From positions 1-46,311 of the forward strand of contig CAISFO010000089.1 in the NCBI GenBank assembly GCA_903884655.1: a DNA stretch of 46,311 bases. Direction: 5' to 3'. Shown here one piece after another: positions 34,374-42,577 of this stretch. The DNA comes from an uncultured Holophagaceae bacterium (lineage in GTDB: Bacteria; Acidobacteriota; Holophagae; Holophagales; Holophagaceae). The notes under the pieces are model-generated. The model made no database searches. It was not told the origin of the DNA and saw nothing but the letters and a program-made list of their open reading frames with translations. How positions within the stretch are numbered: position 1 is the stretch's first letter; each line of letters opens with the position of its first letter. Position numbers and translations under genes: made by a program.

Positions 34374-36665
34374 ATGCGACCAGTCCATGGCTTCTTGGCA
34401 AACGCCTGTTTGGCCTTCCTTGTTTCGGTGATAGGTGCCGCCCAGACCGTCAAGGTGGGCACCGGAGCCTATTGGCTCCAGGCCCAGGGCTCGGACAAGG
34501 ATGTACCCGCGGCGCCCATGCGCACCGAGGCGCTGCTGAAGACCGCGGCCCAGACCAGCCAGTGGTATTCCACCCTCATCTTCAACCAGGTGCCCGAAGT
34601 CATCTTCGCGCAACCGCTCACCTTCCGGCCGGTGGCAGCCGGACTGGAGATGTGCCTTCCGGCGAAGACCGTGGTCCCGACCGAACGGAAGGACACGGAA
34701 ATTCACTATCCTCATCTGGATCCAGTGCTGATCGGACCGGTGGCTTTCTCCCCCGGGCCCGCACGGCTGGCAAAGGTGGGGGACTGGTCCATCGACATCG
34801 ACTTGTCCCGGGGCTCCGACCGCATGTGGGCCACCATCGCCCATGGCAGCCCGTACACCTACGTGCACATTTCGCGTGGCGACCTGCGGGTGAGCCTTGC
34901 CGGCACGGGCACCGAGGTGGTGCCGACGCTCGATCCGCGGGTCCTGGTTCTGAAGGTCAACGGGCGGTCGTATGCCTTCTTCGGCCCGACCGGCGTTCGC
35001 TGGGAGCAGACCTCGGACCGCCAGTGGCTTGCCCACATGCCGCCGGGCCGAGATTATTTGTCTGCGGCGGGTCTTCCGGACGACCAGCCCGCGACCCTGG
35101 AACGGTTCACCCGGCATGCCTATGCCTTCCTGGAGGACACCCGGGTCGCCTGGCACTACGACCCGGTCAGCAGCACCGTGGAAACCCGGTTCGAGGCGGT
35201 GGCTCGCAACCAGGAGGGCCCCGAGACCACGCCGCTGCTGGGCCTCTACCCGCACCAGTGGCACGCCAATGCTTCGGTGCAGAGTGGGCTGGGGCCGGGC
35301 TTCGACACCCTGCGGGGGCGCATTCGGCTGCTGGCCGCCAATGGCTTCAGGACCACAGCCACCTATACCGGCTTCGTGCCCTGGTGGCCTGGCGTGAAGA
35401 ACGCTCCGCGCTTGTCGGAACTGGGAGAGGTGCTGAAGACGGACCTGCGCAAGGCCCGCCCCATGATGCTGGAGATCGGCAACGGACCCTATTGGCAGGG
35501 CAAGGGTCTGCAACGCATCGTCCAGCTGATGAATGTGGCGGAGCAGCAAGGGGACCTCGAGGCCCGGGACGCGCTGCTCAAACTGCTCAAGGGGCGCGTC
35601 GAGTCCTGGTTCTCAGGGCAGGACCGGAAGACCTACTTCCGCTACACGAAGACCTTGGGGACCCTGGTGGCCTACCCGGAAGAGTATTTCAGCGTCGAAC
35701 AGGTGAACGACCACCACTTCCACTATGGCTACTGGATCTTTGCCATGGCCGAGATCGCCCTGCGCGACCCGGCCTGGGCCTCGAAGGACAAGTGGGGTGG
35801 CCTGGTGGACGTGATGATCGCGGACATCGCCACGCCAGTCCGTGGTGGCAGTGAGTTCCCCTTCCTCCGGAACTTCGACCCCTATGAGGGCCACTCCTGG
35901 GCCTCGGGCATCGGCCTCGGGCCCTTCGGCAACAACCAGGAGAGCTCCAGCGAAGCGGTGAACGCCTGGGCGGGCCTGATCCTCTGGGGGGAGGTCACCG
36001 GAAACAAGGCTCTGAGGGACCTGGGTGTGTGGCTCTACACAAGTGAGGTCAAAGGCATCCAGACCTACTGGTTCGACCTGGACCACCTGGTCCTGCCTCC
36101 GGAGTACCGCAACAGCGAAGTCAGCATGGTATTCGGCGGCAAGTACGCGCACAACACGTGGTGGACCGACGAACCGAGGCAGATCAAGGGCATCAACCTG
36201 CTGCCGCTCACCACAGCCTCCCTCTACCTGGGCAGGGACCCGCTGTTCATCAAGCGCAGCCTCGAGGAACTGCCCGCCCAGAGCGCGGCATGGGCCACCC
36301 GCGGGCGACGCCCCGATCCGCCGGACATCTGGCAGGACGTCTTCGCCCAGTACCTGGCCCTCGCCGATCCCGCAACCGGCCTGGCCCAGTGGAACCGTTG
36401 GGGGGCGGTGGAGCTGGGCGATACTCGTTCCCACGCCCTGCACTGGCTGCTGAGCCTCCAGCGGATGGGTGTGCCCGATTTCACGGTCACGGCAGACACA
36501 ACGCTGTTCTCGGTCTTCCGCAAGCCTGACGGAACGAGGACCTACCTTGCCTTCAACGCGGGCGCCACGCCCCTCCAGGTCCACTTCAGCGACGGCGTGC
36601 AGCTGGACGTGCCCCCCCATGCCCTGGCCGAGAGGGCCGTCGCGGGGCAGTTCCGCAGTCAGTGA
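34374..36665 (+). CDS. Secreted GH81 endo-beta-1,3-glucanase
   Basis: This is an inverting GH81 endo-1,3-beta-glucanase (763 aa) with a signal peptide (~1-22, cleaved near GAA-QT). The N-terminal beta-sandwich spans ~25-300, and the catalytic (alpha/alpha)6 barrel follows. Hallmarks are VNDHHFHYGYWIFAMAEIAL (D446, likely acid), RNFDPYEGHSWASGIG and FGNNQESSSEAVNAW (E524 and E528, catalytic region). It should cut insoluble or long beta-1,3-glucan such as laminarin, callose or curdlan outside the inner membrane. AAAGGAA precedes the ATG. It diverges from the porin operon and converges on the regulator gene. Confidence 0.93.
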   Translation: MRPVHGFLANACLAFLVSVIGAAQTVKVGTGAYWLQAQGSDKDVPAAPMRTEALLKTAAQTSQWYSTLIFNQVPEVIFAQPLTFRPVAAGLEMCLPAKTVVPTERKDTEIHYPHLDPVLIGPVAFSPGPARLAKVGDWSIDIDLSRGSDRMWATIAHGSPYTYVHISRGDLRVSLAGTGTEVVPTLDPRVLVLKVNGRSYAFFGPTGVRWEQTSDRQWLAHMPPGRDYLSAAGLPDDQPATLERFTRHAYAFLEDTRVAWHYDPVSSTVETRFEAVARNQEGPETTPLLGLYPHQWHANASVQSGLGPGFDTLRGRIRLLAANGFRTTATYTGFVPWWPGVKNAPRLSELGEVLKTDLRKARPMMLEIGNGPYWQGKGLQRIVQLMNVAEQQGDLEARDALLKLLKGRVESWFSGQDRKTYFRYTKTLGTLVAYPEEYFSVEQVNDHHFHYGYWIFAMAEIALRDPAWASKDKWGGLVDVMIADIATPVRGGSEFPFLRNFDPYEGHSWASGIGLGPFGNNQESSSEAVNAWAGLILWGEVTGNKALRDLGVWLYTSEVKGIQTYWFDLDHLVLPPEYRNSEVSMVFGGKYAHNTWWTDEPRQIKGINLLPLTTASLYLGRDPLFIKRSLEELPAQSAAWATRGRRPDPPDIWQDVFAQYLALADPATGLAQWNRWGAVELGDTRSHALHWLLSLQRMGVPDFTVTADTTLFSVFRKPDGTRTYLAFNAGATPLQVHFSDGVQLDVPPHALAERAVAGQFRSQ

Positions 36666-36688
36666 TTCCGGCACCGGCAGGGGCCAGA

Positions 36689-36705
36689 GAAGCTCGTAGA
36701 GCTTC
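36689..36705. terminator. Small hairpin between convergent genes
   Basis: GAAGCTC and GAGCTTC pair around loop GTA, between the GH81 stop and the regulator stop. GGTCCC...GGGACC further right (about 36723-36737) can form a second short stem. T-tracts are poor, so termination is only probable. Confidence 0.4.
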
Positions 36706-36738
36706 CTTCAATTCAGGCGCAGGGTCCCTCGGGGACCT

Positions 36739-37917
36739 TCACCGCCTGATGGCCTGAGCCCGGAACTGCGCCGGTGTCGTGCCTGTTTCCCGCTTGAAGA
36801 AGCGGCAAAAATACGTGGCCGTGGTGAACCCGCACTCCCGGGTGACCTCTTCGATGGCCAGGCTCGATCCCTCGAGAAGCCGCATCGCCCGGTTGAGGCG
36901 GATGTTCAACATCTCCTGGGCCACCGGGCGGCCCAGGTGCTTCTTGAAGAGGTTGTCGAGGGTGGATCGCGAGCAGTCCACCAGCTCACAAACCTGATCC
37001 ACGGAGATGCCCCGGCAGGCCCGGTCCCGGATGATGCGGGAGGCCGCCAGGACCAGGGGGTCCTGGGCGGTGGTGATGTCCGTGGACTGGCGCTCCACGA
37101 TCCGCAGGGGGGGAAGCTTGTGCAGCTGAGGTTCCGCCCTCTCCCCATCCAGCATGCGGTTGAGCATCCCCGCGGCCAGCTGGCCGATGCCCTCGATGTT
37201 CGGCGCAATGCTGGTCAAGGTAGGGCGGCATAGGCGGCACAGGATCTCGTCGTTGTCGACGCCGATGACGGATACATCCGAAGGCATCGAGATGCCCAGG
37301 TCCCGGCAGGCCGTGATGATCTGCTGGCCACGCATGTCGTTGCAGGCCAGGATGGCGATGGGCTTGGGGAGCCGGGAAAGCCAGTTGGCCAGAGCAGGCT
37401 CGTACTCGATCCCCTGCATTTCGATGAACTGATGCTTGATGGTCGCGGCCACCTTGGGCGGTGGTGTATAGACGGCGACCTGCCGGCCCTGGGCTTCCAG
37501 GATCCGGCAGAAGGCTTCGGAACGGCGGTCCGAAAAGAAAATGCCCGGGTACCCGCCGAAGGCGAAGTTGATGAAGCCGGCGTGCACGAAGAAGTCCACC
37601 GCGATCTGAGCCACCGCCTCAGCGTCCGTGTCGATGACGGGGAATCCCGGACAGTTGCCCTCGCCTTGGGTATCCACGATGGGCACGCCCAGGGAGGTGA
37701 TCTGGCGGCCCAGCTCAGGAGTGGAGATGAACCCGATGATCCCGTCGATGTGTCCCTTCTTGAGCCAGGAGGGCAGCCTAGTGAACTCGGCCCGCTCGTA
37801 GGGGAAGATGAGCCAGTCCTCATGCTCCAAGGCGTAGGTGGCCACCCCTTGGCAGATGCCTCGGCTGTACCCTCCGGAGGCGGGTACGAGCAGGGCGATG
37901 TGGCGGTTATTCGGCAT
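36739..37917 (-). CDS. XylR-like transcription regulator (sugar-binding plus AraC domains)
   Basis: This 392-aa regulator has the same layout and length as E. coli XylR. Residues ~5-275 form a LacI/periplasmic-binding-type sugar-sensing domain (HIALLVPASGGYSRGI, GIIGFIST, ILACNDMRGQQIITACRDLG, VSVIGVDNDE). Residues ~288-390 form an AraC DNA-binding domain with two helix-turn-helix motifs, ending CGFTTATYFCRFFKRETGTTPAQFR. Such proteins activate sugar genes when ligand binds. ATG 37917 is chosen because the sensing domain starts there. Lying between the GH81 and binding-lipoprotein genes, it most likely controls this beta-glucan locus and senses glucose or a gluco-oligosaccharide. Confidence 0.9.
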   Translation of the reverse strand: MPNNRHIALLVPASGGYSRGICQGVATYALEHEDWLIFPYERAEFTRLPSWLKKGHIDGIIGFISTPELGRQITSLGVPIVDTQGEGNCPGFPVIDTDAEAVAQIAVDFFVHAGFINFAFGGYPGIFFSDRRSEAFCRILEAQGRQVAVYTPPPKVAATIKHQFIEMQGIEYEPALANWLSRLPKPIAILACNDMRGQQIITACRDLGISMPSDVSVIGVDNDEILCRLCRPTLTSIAPNIEGIGQLAAGMLNRMLDGERAEPQLHKLPPLRIVERQSTDITTAQDPLVLAASRIIRDRACRGISVDQVCELVDCSRSTLDNLFKKHLGRPVAQEMLNIRLNRAMRLLEGSSLAIEEVTRECGFTTATYFCRFFKRETGTTPAQFRAQAIRR

Positions 37918-38314
37918 CAAAAAAGAGTCTAACCTGACGCAAATTATTAATGAACGGCGTTTCCAGCAGGCCACTCAGGGGTCTACATGGCCGAGTCTTC
38001 CGGGATCGTGTGTTGCCTCAACCGGTCAATCACAAGAAAACAATTTTCATATAAAACAATAAATATCAATAATTTAAAATTGATCATGATTTCGTTAACA
38101 ATCATAGCCGCTGCCATACCTGGTTGGAGGGTCGTGGAATAAATTTTGATCGATAAAATGAAAAAAGGTCATATACAACCCAATTTATAGAACCCAACCT
38201 TTAGCAGCCCTCTTTGAACCCATTGCCTGAGGAAGGCCCGCTAGCTCCATCGCCTGGTTGTGCCCGACCCAAATTCACTTCGGCATCCGAGCCGTTCGCA
38301 CCTAAGGAGACCCT
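37918..38314. other. AT-rich control region between regulator and binding lipoprotein
   Basis: This 397-base gap has no gene. Bases ~38030-38190 are extremely AT-rich (for example TATCAATAATTTAAAATTG). TATAAA at 38050-38055 could be a -10, but no good -35 precedes it. TTGATC occurs at 38080-38085 and 38146-38151, the second within TTTGATCGATAAA. The regulator's own leader contains TTGCGTCAGGTTA (minus strand, about 37942-37930). Confidence 0.55.
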
Positions 38315-40330
38315 ATGAGGACCAGTCGAAAGCGAGGGATCTTGGTCACGCTGACCCTGTTGGCGGCCCCCTTGGCCCTGCTGGTGAGCTGCGGTGGCAA
38401 TGCCACCGCACCTGCAGCTGCCCAGACTTTCAATCCGGCGCCGGTGGTCGTCATCAGTGGGGCGACCAGCACTGCGGCTTTGGGGCCGGTCCCCTTCACG
38501 TTCACCTTTAGCCAGCCCGTGGACCTCTTCCCGCCCAATGCGGTGACCGTGACCAACGGCTCCGCCGCGGCCAACACGGCCAAGATCTCGGCCAACGAAT
38601 ACACCCTGATCATCACGCCAACGGCCAACACCACCGGCACCATGACCGTCAAGGTCCTTGCGGGCGCCTTCAAGGACGCCGCCGGTGTCGCCAATACCGT
38701 CGCCGCCTCCGTGACCCAACCCTTCAACACAGTGCCGCCACCGACCTACACCATCCTCGACTTCAATACTGCACCCGGAACCTATTACGCCTACGCCAGG
38801 ACTGATTTTGGCGGGACCAACTCGTCACTTACCACTGCTGGCGTGCCCACGGGTGGCCCGGCCAATACTGTGGTAAAGATCGTCAAGACTGCGGGCTCGG
38901 CTAGTTGGGCCGGAACGACCCTCTCTGTGGGCTACCTGCAATCCATAGGCCGGGTTCCTCTCTCTTCATCGGCCAACACCATCACCGCTGTTGTCTACGC
39001 CCCGGCCGCCAACCTCGATTTCCTAATGAAAGTTGAAGACGCGGGTGATCCCGCCAAATACGTGCAAGTCGATGCCTACTCAACCTCCGCAGGCTGGCAG
39101 ACCCTGACCTTCAACTTCAACGCGAATACCCCGAACAACACCGTGCCCATTAATCCGGCCAGCACTTACAACAAGCTCTCCATCTTCCCGGATTATGGCA
39201 ACGGGGGCCTCTCAACCGACGAAACCTTCTACGTGGGGCCCATCAAGTTTGTTGGCGCAAACGCCCCGACCGCGACACCACTCATCGACCCTGGCCTCAT
39301 CAACTACACGGTGATCGATTTCACGACAACCCTGCCATCCGGTCTGGCTTATGCCACCAGTGCATTCGAAGGGGGCGCATCAGCCTTGATGAGTACCGGA
39401 TACCCTTCGGGTGCTGGCGCTCCCAGCGGGACCGTGGCCCAGTTCGTCAAAGCCACCACAGCCAAGCCATGGGCCGGAACGACCCTTTCAGAGGGTTATC
39501 TGAACTCCATCGGCCAGTTCCCTTTCAGCTCAACGGCTAAGACCATCAAGATGCTCGTCTACGCGCCCGCTGCAGGTATCGACTTCATGCTGGAAGTGAA
39601 AGACATCAGCAACAGCGCGGTGGCCCACACCGATGCGTTGACGGCAACAGCCGGATGGCAGACCTTGACGTTCAATTTCGGGGCCAACACCACCAACACG
39701 GTCGCCCTGAATCTAAGTAATTCTTACAACCAGCTCACGGTCTTCCCTGATTTCATGAACGCTCCAAGTGCGGATGAAACCTTCTACATCGGACCTGTCA
39801 CCTTCTGGGGTGCCTTGGCGCCCGCCGCGCCGCCACTTGCGGTTCCGTCTCTGCCAACGCCAAGCACCGTTCCTGCAGCCCCCTCGCTTCCTTCAACCAG
39901 TGTGATATCGCTCTACAACAGCAGCGGCACCTACACAAACCTCGCCGGGGTCGATTTGAACCCCAACTGGGGCCAGAGCTCTTCCATTACCGATTACACG
40001 GTGGGTTCGGCGACGATCAAGAAGTTGAACCTGATCGATTTCCAGGGCATTGCAATCTCCAACCCCGGGATTGACATTACAAGCAAGAACCATCTCCACA
40101 TCAGCTACTGGACGCCGAACGGAGTTTCCTTCGATCTCTCTCCCATCAACCCCAGCAACACTCCTTCCGAATATCCGATCACTTCGGGGACACTAACCCA
40201 GGGGGCCTGGACAGACTTGGAGATCACCATCAACCAGTCAGGCTGGAGTTTGACCAACATCATCCAGCTCAAGTTCAGCAACTCTCCCTCGCCAGCGGTC
40301 ATCTACCTGGACAACATCTACTTCCACTAG
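38315..40330 (+). CDS. Multi-module lipoprotein, probable surface glycan-binding protein
   Basis: This lipoprotein (671 aa; lipobox ALLVSC, Cys26) has no catalytic domain. Residues ~40-145 form a bacterial Ig-like fold. Two homologous ~165-residue modules follow (~144-310 and ~329-494). They share SWAGTTLS/PWAGTTLSEGYL, VVYAPAA/LVYAPAA, GWQTLTFNF and DETFYVGP/DETFYIGP. After a Pro-rich linker comes a third beta-sandwich (~530-671) starting VISLYNSSGTYTNLAGVDLN and ending AVIYLDNIYFH. These look like carbohydrate-binding modules. A role like SusE/SusF, holding beta-glucan at the surface, is inferred. AAGGAGA precedes the ATG, and a terminator follows. Confidence 0.75.
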   Translation: MRTSRKRGILVTLTLLAAPLALLVSCGGNATAPAAAQTFNPAPVVVISGATSTAALGPVPFTFTFSQPVDLFPPNAVTVTNGSAAANTAKISANEYTLIITPTANTTGTMTVKVLAGAFKDAAGVANTVAASVTQPFNTVPPPTYTILDFNTAPGTYYAYARTDFGGTNSSLTTAGVPTGGPANTVVKIVKTAGSASWAGTTLSVGYLQSIGRVPLSSSANTITAVVYAPAANLDFLMKVEDAGDPAKYVQVDAYSTSAGWQTLTFNFNANTPNNTVPINPASTYNKLSIFPDYGNGGLSTDETFYVGPIKFVGANAPTATPLIDPGLINYTVIDFTTTLPSGLAYATSAFEGGASALMSTGYPSGAGAPSGTVAQFVKATTAKPWAGTTLSEGYLNSIGQFPFSSTAKTIKMLVYAPAAGIDFMLEVKDISNSAVAHTDALTATAGWQTLTFNFGANTTNTVALNLSNSYNQLTVFPDFMNAPSADETFYIGPVTFWGALAPAAPPLAVPSLPTPSTVPAAPSLPSTSVISLYNSSGTYTNLAGVDLNPNWGQSSSITDYTVGSATIKKLNLIDFQGIAISNPGIDITSKNHLHISYWTPNGVSFDLSPINPSNTPSEYPITSGTLTQGAWTDLEITINQSGWSLTNIIQLKFSNSPSPAVIYLDNIYFH

Positions 40331-40340
40331 GTGCCGACGT

Positions 40341-40383
40341 GAACCCAGTGGGCCGCCATACTCCGGTGGCCCACTTTGGGTTC
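40341..40383 (+). terminator. Terminator after the binding-lipoprotein gene
   Basis: GAACCCA-GTGGGCC (40341-40354) pairs with GGCCCAC-TT-TGGGTTC (40368-40383), a 14-bp stem with a two-base bulge. It begins 10 bases after the stop. No T-tract is present. Its presence rules out the upstream GTG (40339) as a start for the next gene. Confidence 0.65.
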
Positions 40384-40500
40384 TGCAGCAGGGATGAACT
40401 CGTTGGGAAAGCCTTGGCGCCGACCGTACCCACCAACCCGTTAAAGGAGGAGGGACCTATTCTTCGAAGCCACTGGATCCTGGGTGGAATTCCCAAGGAA

Positions 40501-41271
40501 GTGATCCTGGTCCGTGGCCTGCAGGCCCTGGTCTACCTCGGCTTGCTGAATTGGAGCGCAAGCCAAGCAGCTGAGCCACTGGAAGGTCGAGTTGTCCCCT
40601 ACCGCCAGGCGGAAGTCAGTGCCCCAGTGTCGAGCTTCCTCGTGGACATGAAGGTCCAGGAAGGCGAGTTCGTGAAGGCCGGACAACCCCTGGCTCAGCT
40701 CTACAGCAGGCTGGACGAGCTGGAAATGAAGCGCACCAAGGCTGTCCTTGAGCGCCGGGAGTTTGAGGCCAAGGGGGTGAAGAGCCTCTACGACAGCAGG
40801 ATCATTCCCGAGGCCAAGGCTCTGGAAGCCCGCATCGAGCTGGACCTGGCGCGGCTCAACTTCGAGACGGCCGCCGAGCAGGTCCGCCTCCGCGCCCTCC
40901 TCGCCCCCATCGATGGACTCGTGGTCGAGCACTACCGGGAGGTGGGCGAGGCCGTGCAGGCCGCCCAGCGGGTCCTCCGCATCGTGGACCTCAGCCGCCT
41001 CCACATCCTCTGTCGTCTGAGGCCGGAGCAGGCGGTTCTGGCCGCCCCAGGCCAGAAGTGGCCCGTGCGCTTTCCCCAGCTGCCGGAGGAACCCGTGTTC
41101 CAGGCTGAGGTGGTGTTCGTGGATCCCTGCGCGGACGCCTCAGGCCTCACCCGGGTCAAGCTGCTGCTGCAGAATCCGGGCGGCCGCGTTCACGGGGGCT
41201 TCACGGCCCTGGTGGAATGCCCGCCCAGCGACGCCCCGACATCGCGCCACGCACCACCCGCGAACCACTGA
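40501..41271 (+). CDS. HlyD/MFP-type periplasmic adaptor protein
   Basis: This membrane-fusion protein (256 aa from GTG 40501) has a leader with a hydrophobic segment (LQALVYLGLLNWSASQA), then the lipoyl/barrel-sandwich half GRVVPYRQAEVSAPVSSFLV...VQEGEFVKAGQPLAQL. A short helical hairpin (~60-120) and the returning half ALLAPIDGLVVEHYREVGEA follow, with a partial beta-barrel after that. Such adaptors link an inner-membrane pump to a TolC-like channel, but neither is encoded nearby. The start is uncertain: the best ribosome binding site (AAAGGAGGAGGG, 40442-40453) lies before an ATT at 40459, while GTG 40501 has AAGGA almost touching it. Confidence 0.72.
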   Translation: MILVRGLQALVYLGLLNWSASQAAEPLEGRVVPYRQAEVSAPVSSFLVDMKVQEGEFVKAGQPLAQLYSRLDELEMKRTKAVLERREFEAKGVKSLYDSRIIPEAKALEARIELDLARLNFETAAEQVRLRALLAPIDGLVVEHYREVGEAVQAAQRVLRIVDLSRLHILCRLRPEQAVLAAPGQKWPVRFPQLPEEPVFQAEVVFVDPCADASGLTRVKLLLQNPGGRVHGGFTALVECPPSDAPTSRHAPPANH

Positions 41272-41307
41272 ACGTCCCTCCCGTCGAATCCACCCTGGAG
41301 TCTCCGC

Positions 41308-41574
41308 ATGAGCAAGAAACTCAAGAGTGTCCAGCAAGTCATGGAGTTGTCCATCCACCACGACATCCCACCGGATGCCGACCCTGCCCAGGCCCGGGAG
41401 GAATGGAACCTGGAGGCCCATCTGGACACGCTGCCCGCGGAGTTCGCGGCGGCCGTGCGCACCGAGATGGCCAAGGGAACCCTGGTGGTCAACCTGGTGC
41501 CCGGGACCAGCGGCATCCGCGTCACTTCCAGCAAGCCCCGCGGCAAACGACCGAAAAATCCCGCCGGTGCGTGA
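41308..41574 (+). CDS. Small hypothetical protein (88 aa) in the glucan locus
   Basis: I do not recognise this protein. It is charged, has no signal peptide or membrane helix, and ends in a basic, Pro/Gly/Lys-rich tail (SSKPRGKRPKNPAGA). A central segment (LPAEFAAAVRTEMAKGTLVV) looks helical then beta. TGGAG precedes ATG 41308. It lies 36 bases after the adaptor gene and 26 before a GH17 gene, so it is probably part of the same transcript. The other frames over this stretch read as low-quality shadows. Confidence 0.6.
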   Translation: MSKKLKSVQQVMELSIHHDIPPDADPAQAREEWNLEAHLDTLPAEFAAAVRTEMAKGTLVVNLVPGTSGIRVTSSKPRGKRPKNPAGA

Positions 41575-41600
41575 CCGTCCCAGAGCCATGGAGGTCCACC

Positions 41601-42560
41601 TTGACACGTACCAAGACTGACCAGGGGACTGCGAATCAGCACCATGCGCCCTCGGCCTCGCCCGGGCAGCGCTGGCCTGGAACCAGTCCAGTGCCCGGCG
41701 CCAATCCATCGCCGGCCCTCGCGCCCCGGGAGCTCGCGGCCTTGTCGGACGAGTTCCGCCAGGTGCTGGAGGCCGGAGTGCACGGCCTCTGCTTCAGCCC
41801 CTACCTGGAGGGACAGGCCCCCGGTTCCATCGTGAGCGAAGCCCAGATCCGCGCCCGCCTGGAGCTCATCCGGCCCTACACCCGGTGGATCCGAAGCTTC
41901 TCCTGCACCGAAGGCCACCAGCACACTCCGCGCATCGCCCACGACCTTGGCCTGAAGACCCTGGTGGGTGCCTGGCTGGGCACGGATCCCGACGACAACG
42001 AGCGCGAGCTCGCCGGGGCCATCCAAGTGGCCCGGGCCGGCCATGCCGACATCCTGGCCATCGGCAACGAAGTGCTGCTGCGCGAGGACCTGTCCGAGGG
42101 CCAGCTGCTGGAGTACCTCCAGCACGTGAAGCAGGCCGTGCCCGACGTCCCGGTGGGTTACGTGGACGCCTACTACCTGTTCGAGAAGCATCCGCGGGTC
42201 ACCACCGCTTGCGATGTCCTGCTGACCAACTGCTACCCGTTCTGGGAAGGGTGTCCCCGGGAGCAGGCCCTCGCCTACATGCAGAGCATGTACCAGCGGA
42301 CCCTGACGGTGGCCGGGGGGAAGCGGGTCATCATCAGTGAGACCGGATGGCCGAATACAGGGCAGCCCTTCCACGGCTCCATCCCGTCCGTGGAAGGGGC
42401 CTTGCGCTACTTCCTGGACACCCAGCGATGGGGGAAGGAGGACGGTGTCGACATCTTCTATTTCGCGGCCTTCGACGAGCCCTGGAAGGTCGGCGACGAA
42501 GGCGATGTGGGTGCCTTCTGGGGGCTCTGGGACAAGGATGGCGCGCCGAAGTTTTCTTGA
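41601..42560 (+). CDS. Cytoplasmic GH17 beta-glucan hydrolase or transglycosidase
   Basis: This single-domain GH17 enzyme (319 aa) has no signal peptide. AIGNEVL (E157) is the acid/base and IISETGWPN (E247) the nucleophile. GVHGLCFSPYLEGQAPGS near the start and FYFAAFDEPWKVGD near the end complete the barrel. TTG 41601 is chosen because ATGGAGG lies six bases before it. The open frame extends upstream, but that part overlaps the 88-aa gene and has no GH17 similarity. It may cut or rearrange imported beta-1,3-gluco-oligosaccharides in the cytoplasm. It lies 17 bases before a second GH17 gene. Confidence 0.85.
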   Translation: MTRTKTDQGTANQHHAPSASPGQRWPGTSPVPGANPSPALAPRELAALSDEFRQVLEAGVHGLCFSPYLEGQAPGSIVSEAQIRARLELIRPYTRWIRSFSCTEGHQHTPRIAHDLGLKTLVGAWLGTDPDDNERELAGAIQVARAGHADILAIGNEVLLREDLSEGQLLEYLQHVKQAVPDVPVGYVDAYYLFEKHPRVTTACDVLLTNCYPFWEGCPREQALAYMQSMYQRTLTVAGGKRVIISETGWPNTGQPFHGSIPSVEGALRYFLDTQRWGKEDGVDIFYFAAFDEPWKVGDEGDVGAFWGLWDKDGAPKFS

Positions 42561-42577
42561 ACCGGAGATCCGACCCG

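Noticed and set aside
41217..41600. 128-residue extension of the first cytoplasmic GH17 frame
   Set aside because: Overlaps the 88-residue gene in another frame, reads as Pro/Gly/Arg-rich shadow, and a good ribosome site precedes TTG 41601.
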